A program made the translations under genes and the position numbers. From Haliotis asinina (lineage: Eukaryota > Mollusca > Gastropoda > Lepetellida > Haliotidae): a DNA stretch of 64,000 nt. Below the pieces are notes generated by a model. It did not search any database, was not told where the DNA came from, and saw only the letters and a list, made by a program, of their open reading frames with translations. This document shows, in pieces, positions 50,201 through 58,800 of this stretch. Location of the stretch: assembly GCF_037392515.1 (NCBI RefSeq), contig NC_090288.1:60125673-60189672 (forward strand), given 5' to 3'. The first letter of the stretch is position 1. The number at the start of each line of letters is the position of its first letter.

Positions 50201-53108
50201 TAAAAGCAGCAAAAAACAAAGCTCACTGACTGCGACTGCCTAGCAGTGGATGATAAAATTTATGTTTGTACTGATCATTATTTGGTTTCCTTCAAAGAGG
50301 CAGAGGTTTGTTATGGTAAGAAGATGTACCAGTAGTGCTGGTTGTAGTCCTGGTTGCTGTGGGTTGTGATTATAGTCCAGGTTGCTGTGGGTGGTGATTA
50401 TAGTCCTGGTTGGTGTGGGTGGTGATTATAGTCCTGGTTGCTGTGGGTGGTGATTATAGTCCTGGTTGCTGTGGGTTGTGATTATAGTCCTGGTTGCTGT
50501 GGGTTGTGATTTTAGTCCAGGTTGCTGTGGGTTGTGATTATGGCCCTGTTTGTTGTGGGTGGTGATTATAGTCCTGTTTGCTGTGGGTTGTGATTATAGT
50601 CCTGGTTGCTGTGGGTTGTGATTTTAGTCCAGGTTGCTGTGGGTTGTGATTTTAGTCCAGGTTGCTGTGGGTTGTGATTATGGCCCTGTTTGTTGTGGGT
50701 GGTGATTATAGTCCTGTTTGTTGTGGGTGGTGATTATAGTCCTGGTTGCTGTGGGTTGTGATTATAGTCCTGGTTGCTGTGGGTTGTGATTTTAGTCCAG
50801 GTTGCTGTGGGTTGTGATTATGGCCCTGTTTGTTGTGGGTGGTGATTATAGTCCTGTTTGCTGTGGGTTGTGATTATAGTCCTTGTTGCTGTGGGTTGTG
50901 ATTATAGTCCTTGTTGCTGTGGGTTGTGATTATAGTCCTGGTTGCTGTGGGTGGTGATTATAGTCCTGGTTGTTGTGGGTTGTGATTATAGTCCTGGTTG
51001 CTGTGGGTGGTGATTATAGTCCTGGTTGCTGTGGTTGGTGATTATAGTCCTTGTTGCTGTGGGTGGTGATTATAGTCCTTGTTGCTGTAGGTTGTGATTA
51101 TAGTCCTGGTTGCTGTGGGTGGTGATTATAGTACTGGTTCCTGTGGGTGGTGATTATAGTCCTGGTTGCTGTGGGTTGTGATTATAGTCCTGGTTGCTGT
51201 GGGTTGTGATTATAGTCCTGGTTGGTGTGGGTTGTGATTATCGTCCTGGTTGCTGTGGGTTGTGATTATAGTCCTGGTTGGTGTGGGTGGTGATTATAGT
51301 CCTGGTTGCTGTGGGTTGTGATTATAGTCCTTGTTGCTGTGGGTGGTGATTATAGTCCTGGTTGCTGTGGGTTGTTTCAGTGGGCTCATGGTACCGAGAG
51401 CTGATGGAGAAGGATGGCATTGACATTGACAATATGAAACAGAAAAACAAGTAGGTCCCAAGTTCAAGATCTCACTGATCCAATAGCAGCAACAAACACC
51501 TGTTCTATGACTTTGTTTAAATCTATGTTGAAACCCAGATGACAATGTGCAGACACTTAAAGATGTAACAGTGGCTAATGACAGTGTTCGAAATACCTGT
51601 CTTCCTATTCACCCAGATGAATTATTTTCAACTTAAACTGCCAGATTCTTAAATTCACAGTTGGGTTAAAATTTAGACGTGTATGCAGATATTGTGTGAA
51701 CAGGTACAGTTTAGTCTGGGCTGGCAAGTTTTACACCTAACAGGCCATGTGGTCTGGCTGAAATTTAGGGATTTTCATACCCTGCTAGAGACCAGTAAAA
51801 TACGCTTTTAACTGAGACCATTCATGTGTTACAGGGATTATTCCCTGCCCGGAGACTATCGCCACCTACTGGTGACCCCAAGAGATGTGACCTGGGACGT
51901 GGTTACCTACAATGACTTCACAGTACCCCTCTCACAGGGAGATCTGGATATCATGTTCAACAAACCTCAACCAAAGAGTGTCAATGGTAGGTGTACAAAG
52001 AATATTGTTGGATAAGGTATACAGTGTAGGCAGTGACTGATGTAGAGAATATAGGATAGGCATATGCTGATATAGATGAGAAATTAGAGAAGGCATGCAT
52101 ACAATGAAGGTTTGTACTGGGCTACTGATAGAAGGCATGCATATACTGAAGGTTTGTACTGGGCTACTGATAGAAGGCTTGCATATACTGAAGGTTTGTA
52201 CTGGGCTACTGATAGAAGGCTTCCATACATTGAAAGTTTGTACTGGGCTACTGATAGAAGGCTTGCACATACTGAAGGTTTGTACTGGGCTACTGATAGA
52301 AGGCTTGCACATACTGAAGGTTTGTACTGGGCTACTGATAGAAGGCTTCCATACATTGAAAGTTTGTACTGGGCTACTGATAGAAGGCTTGCACATACTG
52401 AAGGTTTGTACTGGGCTACTGATAGAAGGCTTGCATATACTGAAGGTTTGTACTGGGCTACTGATAGAAGGCTTCCATACATTGAAAGTTTGTACTGGGC
52501 TACTGATAGAAGGCATGCATATACTGAAGGTTTGTACTGGACTACTGATAGAAGGCTTGCATACGTTGAAGGTTTGTACTGGGCTACAGAGAGAAGGCTT
52601 ACAGTGGAATCTGTTTACATATAAGGCATAGAGGATGTTTGTAGGTAGTTACTGCCTCCTATTTATATCCCTTGTGTGGGGTATCACTGAATTACCCTCA
52701 GAAGGCTGGAACAGGCTTCAGGAACAGAAATAATAGTTTGATGCAGTCAACATGTACCTACCTAATGTCAGGGGACTAATCCTGCTAGTCATAAAGAAAA
52801 CTTTGTGAAACATGTGTTGTCACTTTGGCTTAACTGTATAATAAAGCCAGTATGAGATTTAACACTACTCAAGAGGAGTGATTGTAGAAATGTTTTCTGT
52901 GACTGAAAGGTGTTTGCTGTTAAATGTAGAAGTTGTTCCTGTTTGTCTCTCCCCAGAGGGCAAGTTCCGAGCTCTACGACTGGAGTTTTCCCTTCCCTCC
53001 TCAACCTATGCAACAATGGCTCTGCGTGAAATCCTCAAGATTGACACTTCCTCCACTTTCCAGACATCGCTGAATGTCATGACACCAACAGATTGTGAAC
53101 AAACTTAA
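23250..53108 (+). CDS. PUS7: PUS7, pseudouridylate synthase 7 (TruD family), 624 aa, 16 exons
   Basis: Exons: 23250-23491, 26456-26546, 29459-29560, 30852-30978, 36816-36930, 37215-37292, 37533-37598, 37928-37990, 38658-38783, 38979-39040, 39387-39544, 48828-48975, 49186-49308, 51381-51450, 51835-51986, 52957-53108. Every junction is GT-AG and all phases close (1,875 nt). The enzyme isomerises uridine to pseudouridine in tRNA and mRNA. Residues 1-60 are acidic and disordered; [15 protein letters not shown] opens the conserved region. GTKDKRA holds the catalytic Asp (residue 239), NYYGMQRFG lies at 318-326, and SYVWN and PSTYATMA mark the later TruD core. Length is close to the human protein (661 aa). 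Met at 23250 is chosen; an in-frame ATG at 23235 would add five residues. PUS7L is less likely because the ENKDTMDAI and RYSDF segments match PUS7. Confidence 0.95.
23492..26455 (+). other. PUS7 intron 1
   Basis: 2.96 kb. The only marked content is the telomere-like blocks between about 25,319 and 25,740. The rest shows no gene or recognisable element. Confidence 0.7.
25319..25740. repeat. Interstitial telomere-like repeats, orientation switching twice
   Basis: Degenerate CCCTAA units at about 25,319-25,372, TTAGGG units at about 25,478-25,570, and CCCTAA-like units again at about 25,607-25,740, joined by less regular sequence. TTAGGG is the usual telomere motif of molluscs. The units are imperfect, so this is an internal, decayed array rather than a chromosome end. 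Confidence 0.7.
27534..28466. mobile_element. Non-autonomous Tigger/pogo-like MITE with TA target duplication
   Basis: The left end TA|CAGTCGAACACTGTTTA and the right end (reverse complement) TA|CAGTCGAACCCTGTTTA are terminal inverted repeats with one mismatch over 17 bases. TA stands on both sides. CAGT-n3-AACC ends with TA duplication are typical of the pogo/Tigger branch of Tc1-mariner. The interior carries further 'GTCTGGA'/'GTCCGGA' words near both ends but no transposase. Confidence 0.75.
29160..29255 (-). repeat. Fragment of second dispersed repeat family
   Basis: GTTGATCACTGGACTTTCC, 'GTCCAGACTTGATTATTTACAGAC' (split match) and AGCTTTATACTGCCGAGTG resemble the middle and end of the family represented at 31,246-31,455. 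Boundaries are approximate. Confidence 0.6.
29680..30838 (+). repeat. 28-bp minisatellite in PUS7 intron 3
   Basis: About 41 copies of a CTGATGAAGGTGTTGGCTGT-type unit (28 bp), alternating between GTTGGCTGTTGTACCAA and GTCTACTGTTGCACCAG variants. It fills nearly the whole intron and stops about 14 bases before the exon-4 acceptor. Because 28 is not a multiple of three, long open frames on the minus strand are by-products of the repeat. Confidence 0.9.
31182..36260 (+). mobile_element. Fossil DIRS-like tyrosine-recombinase retroelement, copy 1
   Basis: Parts in order: a left end shared with copy 2; a Ser/Thr-rich leading region at about 32,300-33,450; a reverse transcriptase/RNase H region at about 33,600-34,730, whose RNase H end shows the [15 protein letters not shown] motif; and a tyrosine-recombinase region at about 35,060-35,600 ([20 protein letters not shown]-type words). 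The right end carries reverse complements of left-end words (for example GTGACAAGCATGGCTAGTCA near 36,196), as expected for DIRS inverted ends. No LTRs are seen. It is clearly broken, with many breaks. Strong divergence from copy 2 suggests an old insertion. It lies in the sense orientation inside a PUS7 intron. Confidence 0.7.
31246..31455 (-). mobile_element. Short interspersed repeat inserted in DIRS copy 1, with 15-bp target duplication
   Basis: The perfect 15-bp direct repeat CAAAGATAGTGGAAC flanks the insert at 31231-31245 and 31456-31470. The insert read backwards ends in a GTGAGTCAGTGAGTTTAGTT-like head and contains GATCACTGGATTGTCTGG, GGCGACTAACGGGATCGAG and AGGGTAGAATAGGCC-like words that I recognise from abalone DNA. 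The long target duplication implies LINE-driven retrotransposition. Confidence 0.8.
36502..36655. repeat. Palindromic MITE-like element
   Basis: CTGGACCCTGTTCCACAAAA...CCTAAGAGC on the left is answered by an approximate reverse complement ending at CTTTGTGAAACTGGGCACAG. The arms are about 39 bases. The 'TTTCACAAAGCTCTCGT' arm word is one I associate with abundant molluscan hairpin repeats. Confidence 0.55.
36900..37080 (+). repeat. PUS7: 39-40 bp tandem repeat that copies the exon-5 splice donor of PUS7
   Basis: The exon end CAACCTCATCTCAAGGCTAG-CCAG|GTGGGT is followed by three further copies spaced 40, 39 and 39 bases. The first two extra copies carry CCAG|GTGAGT donors; the third reads CCTGGTGAAT and a fourth partial copy is decayed. 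The extra copies lie in intron 5. Use of a later donor would add 40 or 79 nt and shift the frame. Confidence 0.85.
38873..38960 (+). repeat. (TCAC)n-type microsatellite before PUS7 exon 10
   Basis: ACTC/CTCA tetramers with a few substitutions run almost to the exon-10 acceptor at 38,978. Similar ACTCACTC runs form the tails of the abalone SINE, so this may be a SINE remnant. Confidence 0.7.
40265..40640 (+). repeat. About 155-bp tandem repeat, 2.3 copies
   Basis: AGGTTCACCAAAC, AGGTTCACTAAAC and AGGTTCACCAAAT recur at about 40,293, 40,451 and 40,604, each followed by 'CACA-(C/T)TCATGTT-ATCATTACCCA'-like sequence. It lies next to the Crypton-like gene, inside the insertion that splits DIRS copy 2. 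Confidence 0.65.
40675..41581 (-). CDS. Truncated Crypton-type tyrosine recombinase-like protein (188 aa, 2 exons)
   Basis: Exons on the minus strand: 41581-41383 and 41042-40675, joined by a GT-AG intron, phases closing to an uninterrupted 188-residue frame. Residues 1-55 are Ser/Thr/Ala-rich. [16 protein letters not shown] followed by [37 protein letters not shown], the [19 protein letters not shown] segment and 'KHH' is the N-terminal SAM-like DNA-binding part of Crypton recombinases and their relatives (KIAA1958-like, QRICH1/ZMYM types). The catalytic domain with the Arg-His-Arg-Tyr set is absent; the frame ends about where it should begin. It could be a decayed DNA transposon or a short binding-only derivative. 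It is antisense to PUS7, inside DIRS copy 2. Confidence 0.6.
42719..42780 (+). repeat. 10-bp tandem repeat (AGTCAACTAC-type)
   Basis: About six copies of AGTCAACTAC with AGTCAAGTAC and AGTCCAGTAC variants, inside the leading region of DIRS copy 2. Confidence 0.85.
44856..45178 (+). pseudogene. Broken THAP-domain gene inside the nested DNA transposon
   Basis: The ATG at 44856 opens [18 protein letters not shown] followed by TMHRFPSDP: Cys4/Cys5, Cys10 and the H-R-F-P motif are the start of a C2CH THAP DNA-binding domain. The frame stops after 31 codons. In another frame, 44942-45178 continues with a THAP-like W-x-(FVC)-AKRALWKP stretch, so a frameshift has split the domain. The closing Cys-x2-His-Phe is not found. 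The last 80 bases belong to a non-coding tandem repeat, so the original 3' part is lost. Confidence 0.6.
45100..45930 (+). repeat. About 400-bp tandem duplication
   Basis: GAGTGAAATTGTTATGTTAT and TAAAATACATAT-(T/C)TTACTACCA recur with a spacing of about 399 bases, as do CCAAAAGGATTTTGCATGA and CCAAAAGGAGTTTGCATGA at about 45,104, 45,492 and 45,892. There are about 2.1 copies, moderately diverged. Confidence 0.8.
48253..48558 (+). other. Orphan open frame, about 100 codons, not recognised
   Basis: Lies between the right end of DIRS copy 2 and PUS7 exon 12. The product ([40 protein letters not shown]) has a balanced composition, more protein-like than the other short frames here. I recognise no family, and there is no clear start context or partner exon. 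It could be a remnant of a further mobile element or chance. Confidence 0.2.
50070..50233 (+). repeat. tRNA-type SINE, plus orientation
   Basis: 'TGCCTAATGGTTAAAACGTT', 'AGACCCGGGTTGATTTCC', ACATGGGCACAATGTGTGAA, 'CCCATTTCTGGTGTTTCC', then 'GATATTGCAGGAATATTG' and CTCACTGACTG follow the usual SINE order, moderately diverged. Confidence 0.75.
50330..51376 (+). repeat. 28-bp minisatellite abutting the PUS7 exon-14 acceptor
   Basis: About 37 copies of a GTGATTATAGTCCTGGTTGC-TGTGGGT(T/G) unit. The final unit reads GTTGCTGTGGGTTGTTTCAG, so the polypyrimidine tract and AG of the acceptor are continuous with the last repeat. Confidence 0.9.
52088..52595 (+). repeat. 42-bp minisatellite in the last PUS7 intron
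   Basis: Twelve copies of a unit containing GATAGAAGGCTTGCACATAC and 'TGAAGGTTTGTACTGGGCTA'. Variants (GCATGCATA, GCTTGCACA, GCTTCCATACATTGAAAG) recur in a higher-order pattern. Because 42 is a multiple of three, several frames on both strands stay open for 130-190 codons; these are by-products. Confidence 0.9.
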
Positions 53109-53495
53109 ATCTACAGTCAGATAGTGAACCAATTAAAATCAGTCAGTGCCAACAAGCATGGCATGGAGCTCAGATAAACTCACTTCAAAAAGCTGGTTTC
53201 GGGGATGGATGAGTGTAGCTTCAGTCTGATCCAGCATCTGGAGACCTCTTGATGTGACATTTACGTCACCAGTGCCACCTACTGGAAATGGGAACAATCA
53301 ACAAACAGGTGATTCCTGGAAGTGTTTGTGGAGGTTTGTAATCAGGGTTACTAATGCAAGCATATATGCATAGTATTCCTGCCCTACAACACAACCCCGC
53401 TGTATGTGGCCACAGAAGATTCATTGATTGGATATTTGTTTTGACCTCTAGAGGTCAACAGTTGGAAAAGATTGGACATAAATATGCTTCTGTCT

Positions 53496-53501
53496 AATAA
53501 A
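53496..53501 (+). terminator. PUS7: Candidate PUS7 polyadenylation signal
   Basis: The first AATAAA after the stop codon, giving a 3' UTR of about 400 bases. Motif and position only. Confidence 0.4.
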
Positions 53502-53974
53502 TGTTTTGGGCATTTTGTCTGATCTCTACAGATGTCAGTGGTTGTCATGTACTGAACATTGATTTTGGACCTTGACATATGACAGTATTTACCAGCAGTA
53601 GGTGTGGTTGTTTCTGAGTCTCTTGGAAGTCATAGTTCTGACTGGCCATTTTTGCCGGGAACAATGGAAAGTGATTGGCTGGTACTGAGGCAGTACTTGA
53701 GCCTGTCCTTGGTTATATGTGTGTAGTTGTAGCTAATAATACAGGAGGTGTCTGAGGAAGTAATGTCTGTGTTTTTTATCTATAATGGTAATAGGGACGT
53801 CAGTGTCAATGATAATTACTTCACACACACCTTTTGTTATCATGAACACCCAAAAGTAGTAACATCAGGAAACAGCAAAATATTGTAACTCAAGACCCAC
53901 CCATTCTAACTAAATTTAAGTTAGCATGCCAAGGATTACCGTCCATCCTCGGCCCCCATGCAGACAGGATGTGT

Positions 53975-54275
53975 ACTATGTTGAGTGTGCTATCCCTGGT
54001 CACAGTTGTTGAGCGTGCTATCCATGGCCACAGCTGTGGAGTGTGCTATCCCTGGCCACAGTTGAGTGTGCTATCCCTGGCCACAGTTGTGGAGTGTGCT
54101 ATCCTTGGTTACAGTTGTGGAGTGTGCTATCCATGGCCACAGCTGTGGAGCGTGCTATCCCTGGTTGCAGTTGTGGAGAGTACTTTCCCTGGCCACAGCT
54201 GTGGAGTGTGCTATCCCTGGCCACAGCTGTGGAGTGTGCTATCCCTGGCCACAGCTGTGGAGTGTGCTATGCAGT
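53975..54275 (+). repeat. 28-bp minisatellite downstream of PUS7
   Basis: About eleven copies of GTGGAGTGTGCTATCCCTGG-CCACAGCT (28 bp), with a few shortened units. The long open frames in all three plus frames are by-products of the repeat. Confidence 0.9.
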
Positions 54276-54334
54276 GTCATCCCTGACTACAAGCTTCATT
54301 ACAGAATGTATTATCCTAGGTTTTCAACCTCTAT

Positions 54335-54502
54335 AGAGTGAGGAAGTTTGGCTTTACAACGCTTTTGCCAGTATTCTTGCAACATAACTGCAGGGAATAC
54401 CACAAATGGGCTTCGCAAACTGTACCCATGTAGGGAATCCAACCCAGGTCTTCGGCATGATGAGTGAATGCTTCAGCCATTAGGCTACCTCATCGCCCTT
54501 TT
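54335..54502 (-). repeat. tRNA-type SINE, minus orientation
   Basis: Read backwards: 'GATGAGGTAGCCTAATGGCT', 'CATTCACTCATCATGCCGAA', GACCTGGGTTGGATTCCC, 'TACATGGGTACAGTTTG' and a CTCACT end. It lies between PUS7 and filamin. Confidence 0.75.
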
Positions 54503-54638
54503 TTTTTAACTGAAATCACTGTGACTTCCTGTGAGATACTTGTATAACATGCATGTATATGCCATGGTGCAAACCTTACTCATTCTAATTGCATGCAAGA
54601 ACAACAAAATTCAAGTCTCCATTATGAAAAAAGAATAG

Positions 54639-54644
54639 TTTATT
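54639..54644 (-). terminator. Candidate filamin polyadenylation signal
   Basis: TTTATT (AATAAA on the minus strand) about 1.18 kb past the filamin stop codon. Motif only; nearer variants may be used instead. Confidence 0.3.
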
Positions 54645-55826
54645 GATAAAAAAAATCTTAGCCTACAATATGCTTATATGCAGAAGCATTTTGTAAACAT
54701 AAAATAAAAATATGTGATGGCAACTCGCTGGCAGAAGCACTTATTGAGCATATTAGTCCTTGAATATGTTTGACATCTGCGAGACATCTCGGTAAACTGG
54801 AGCTCATCTACACCACTTCGTGGAGAATCTAACAGATCCTGGGTCAGAAAGACAGACTGGGGATGACGCTTGATTGAAGCTAAATAAACACCTGCCATAC
54901 AATTTGCACAATTATGCAGAGCCAACGGCAGTCGCCAAAATGTCTATTTTTTTATTTGTTACAATTTTTGCGAATATTTGTCGTATTTTAATTGCGTAAC
55001 ACAAGACAAGTTTACACTCAAGATCATATCACCCTGTGAAAAAAACAATCCTAAAAATACATACACAAATAATATTCACAGTATATTGACAGATCTTCAA
55101 TAATTGAGATTTCACTTATTATATCCATGGTGGGGCACAAGGGTATGGGCAAAGCAAGTTAACGTATGGTTTGCAAATGAAACATTATGACTATAGGAAG
55201 TATTTTAGTAGATGACTTCATATGAAACTAGCAAAAACATCTATATTTGATTTTACACAGAAATTAAATACATAAAATCGAAGTCTTGTTGCTATATAGA
55301 CCAAGTCATATAGATTTAATGGTAGCCAGAAAAATTTATTTCCCTAAACCTCAACCCATCAAAATGGCTACTAGTAGTAACAAGTCATTGTTCACTGCTC
55401 AAACTGGCTTCATAAATTGTATACAAAACATAACTTCATGTAACCATGGTAACAGCAAAGAGCACCTTTGATAATTAGATAAATCCGCTACCCTCGGTTT
55501 TATATCGAGGAAATGGAAAGTAAAAGATAGAAACATTGACACAAAACTATCTTTCCATTCCCATTTCCTTGGCATGGCAGTTTATGCTGGCCTCAATGAC
55601 TGCTCACTGAGAACTCGCCACCCCTACATCATCTTGTAGGATCTCCCATTCCTTTCAAGTTGGGATCACAGAAGATGGTTGGATGTGTGCAAGGAAGAAA
55701 CAGATGTCTTCATTGCAAGGATAGTTTATCTACCCTTTCCACTTTTGCTGGCAAATGTGATCTCCATGTCATGTCATGATGGAAGCGTCTATTGTGATTT
55801 AGGGGTGTAAGGTGTGGTAGGGCACC

Positions 55827-58800
55827 TTACTCGCACTTGACACAGAAGGGACTGCCTGGTATTTGCTCGTCTCCCCACTTCACCATCAGCATATAGGTGC
55901 CACGTTCCTTCACCATGTAGTTGATAGTGTACTGGTTATTGCCCTTGTGAGCCACGATCAGCTCCTCACAGGGACCCTTAGGACCCATCATACCCACATA
56001 CAGGATGTTGTTTCCTGAAAACAGACAAAGTCTTGTGAGAAGTTTGCATCGTTTCAAATGACAAATGTGACAACATACCAGGTCTCTCTGAGAAGTTGGA
56101 ATGTCTTTGTGCACTAGGAAATAATTCATTTATAAAGATGGTGGTTCTTAACATAAAATAACTGTATGTGAGCAAATGCTTTCTGTTATTATCCTGTAAA
56201 GAACTTGCAACTTACCAGCTCCTGATGTGTCAACTGTAAATGTAGACTTCTGTCCTCGGAAGGCTTTATTTAATCCATTACCCTTTGCAGACACCTTGCT
56301 AGCATCAGAGCTGAACCTTTGGATTCCGCTGAACTTTGTCATAGTGCTCGTCTTGGTAACCGTTTCCACAACAACTGATGCATGCTCCTGTACTGAAGAG
56401 ACTTGTCCTTCCCCTGAAATACAAGTTGTTACAGCCTGAGAACTTGGTATAGAGTGCATGGATGATAAACTATGGGGATGGGTTTACAGTAAAAACACAG
56501 ATATTGATTGAGGTGTTAGTAGGAGACAGTTGCAAGTTTGTGGTTACTGACAGTGTTAATATTAAGGAGAATAATAAAAACTAAATACATAAAAAGATGT
56601 ATGTTCTGAAACAGTTAAATTTTCAGTAATTAGTCAACAACATTGTTATTAATTATTTTTACACATCAAAATAGAAAACATGCAGGTTCAGCACAAGCTG
56701 AGAAGTCTGCAGACAAAAATGTTGTCATGTCTTTGCACATACACACGGCAGTGAGTCATGCACGAGCAGATGAACAACATTCTTGTCCGGTGCTACTATC
56801 CTACTGAAGCATACAGGTTCAAAACAGCAGAGTTTGTGATGAAAACCTTGTCCAACACCAACAAACCTCAGTGCAATGCCACACCATACAGTCACGTCTG
56901 TTTTCCTTCCACGTTAACTTACCCAGTCAACATATAGGAATCTGAATATAGCCATGCAATTCCTTCTTTCTCATGCTAAGAGCTTTTCACATGAAGTAAT
57001 TTTAAGAATGTTATTTCTGTCAAATTATTTTTTATTTTCAGTTACAAATGTAACAATTTGAGATTCTAAATTTGTCCTGAAAACCTCCCCCCAAAATTGA
57101 TGTAAACTCTATGATATAGGTAGATAAAACTTCTCATGTGAGAAGGGGCACTCTCTACTGTATATCTTAACTGTGTGCACAGCTCGTGTGATCAGAACTT
57201 TGCTAAAATGGATTTTCTAGATGTCAGTCTACTAAAACCAAGCAGGGAACACAACACGACCAAAGTGAAACCTTTGACAGTCTGTTTGGTGTTCACAAAG
57301 CTTTTTGTGTTTTCATCGAAGATCGGAATATCCTGTTGAGATCCGTCTCCCTGAGTTACTGGAATGAAATCTGACTATACAGCATTCAGAGTCTACAGCA
57401 GGTCTACAGATGCTGTCATTCTCAGCTCCCATAGTCAGCCAGGGTTGCTAGGGCAACAGCACAGTCTGAGGCAGTTTTAGAGTTCAAAATTTATTAAGAG
57501 AATTATTGCTTCTTCTTTGAACATTTAAATTAAATGTTTTGATCTGCAGAAAGTGTTGAAATACACATCCACTACAAACTTTGATGAATGCACACTGTGA
57601 TCTACAGGAAGCTCTAGAAACCCTGTCTGCCATCACGTCGCTTTGAGAGAGAGGAGCCAACACTGGCAATGCAAGGATATTAAATAACTGAACTCAAGTC
57701 AGTTTGTAAGTGCAGTAATATAACAAGACACTAAGTGATGGAAAATGAAAATAAAGCAATGTTGTATACAATTATGAAAGTCAAGGCATGTAAATAGTTA
57801 ATAAAAAAAACAGAAACATTCTATGAGATTATGAAAGTGGAGCTCATAACTGTGAGATACTTCCATTAGTGTTAATGTTTATGACACAATGGAAACACGT
57901 GTCAGTGAGGTCTGTTAGTCAAATAGATACAGGAATGATAAACCATGATTAAGGACAAGACAATTACACTGATTTCACTATTTTCATTTTCAGTGTGACA
58001 GTTAGTTGGGAGTTTACGATTTTGACCACAATGTCAACTGGGTGTTTCTTGTCACTACAGCCATGATGTTCACAATTCTGTACCAACTCACCCAATAATA
58101 TCTGAACCATTCCACAAAGTGATCTTAACATTAAGATATTAAACTAACAACAACAATACTTTCACCCAGATTTACAAAACTGTAACTGTAACTTTGTGGA
58201 ACATGGCTCTGATAAAGAATGCTCTTACATGTTCTCACAGACAATTTAATATTTCACCTAATTTCCCATTCTAAAGCTTCCACAAATCTGTTTCCGCTGT
58301 TGACTGTGATAGTAGTGATGCTTTGGAAAAGTTATCTCCCTTACCTTCCACCTTGGCCTTGAATGGACTGCCAGCAATGTGGACACCAGCATATCTGATG
58401 GTGATGAGATAGTCGCCAGGGGCATTGGGTGTGTATGTGAACTCATAGCCCTCTTCTGTTTCCTTGCATTCAAGTCGGACCTTTGATGGTCCCTCAACAG
58501 TGACAGCCAGGGCACCAGCGCCAGCATTGACGGTGTTGACAAAGAACTTTGATACTTGACCTTGATAAAACAAAAAGAATGCAAATTCACATACCAATAA
58601 TATTCTCAACTGCCATTTTCAAATTTTTTTAAGCATAAACGTCTACATTTGATTTTTCAGGAATTATGCACATAAAGTAGAATTATAATGGTGACCATTA
58701 ATCTTATATACCAAATATATTTAGTCCTCTAACACAACATAATGGCCGAACCATTTGCATGCATACCAGTTTTGCCTGTCTTGAGACCATCCCCATGTGC

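Larger units (their letters stand above)
49309..51380 (+). other. PUS7 intron 13
   Basis: 2.07 kb: the first half is unremarkable apart from a SINE (50,070-50,233), the second half is a 28-bp minisatellite running to the exon-14 acceptor. Confidence 0.7.
53109..55826. other. Convergent spacer between PUS7 and filamin
   Basis: 2.7 kb between two stop codons. It holds the probable 3' UTRs of both genes with a candidate poly(A) signal for each, a 28-bp minisatellite and a SINE. No further gene is seen. Confidence 0.65.

Noticed and set aside
50330-51376. Regular 28-bp repeat resembling a CRISPR repeat length
   Set aside because: Units are head-to-tail with no unique spacers, and the host is an animal gene intron.
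51932-52631. Four long frames on both strands over the 42-bp array
   Set aside because: By-products of a period divisible by three; no start context, no homology, inside a PUS7 intron.
53969-54341. Repetitive CYPWPQLWSVLSL-type frames in three plus frames
   Set aside because: Translations of the 28-bp minisatellite downstream of PUS7.
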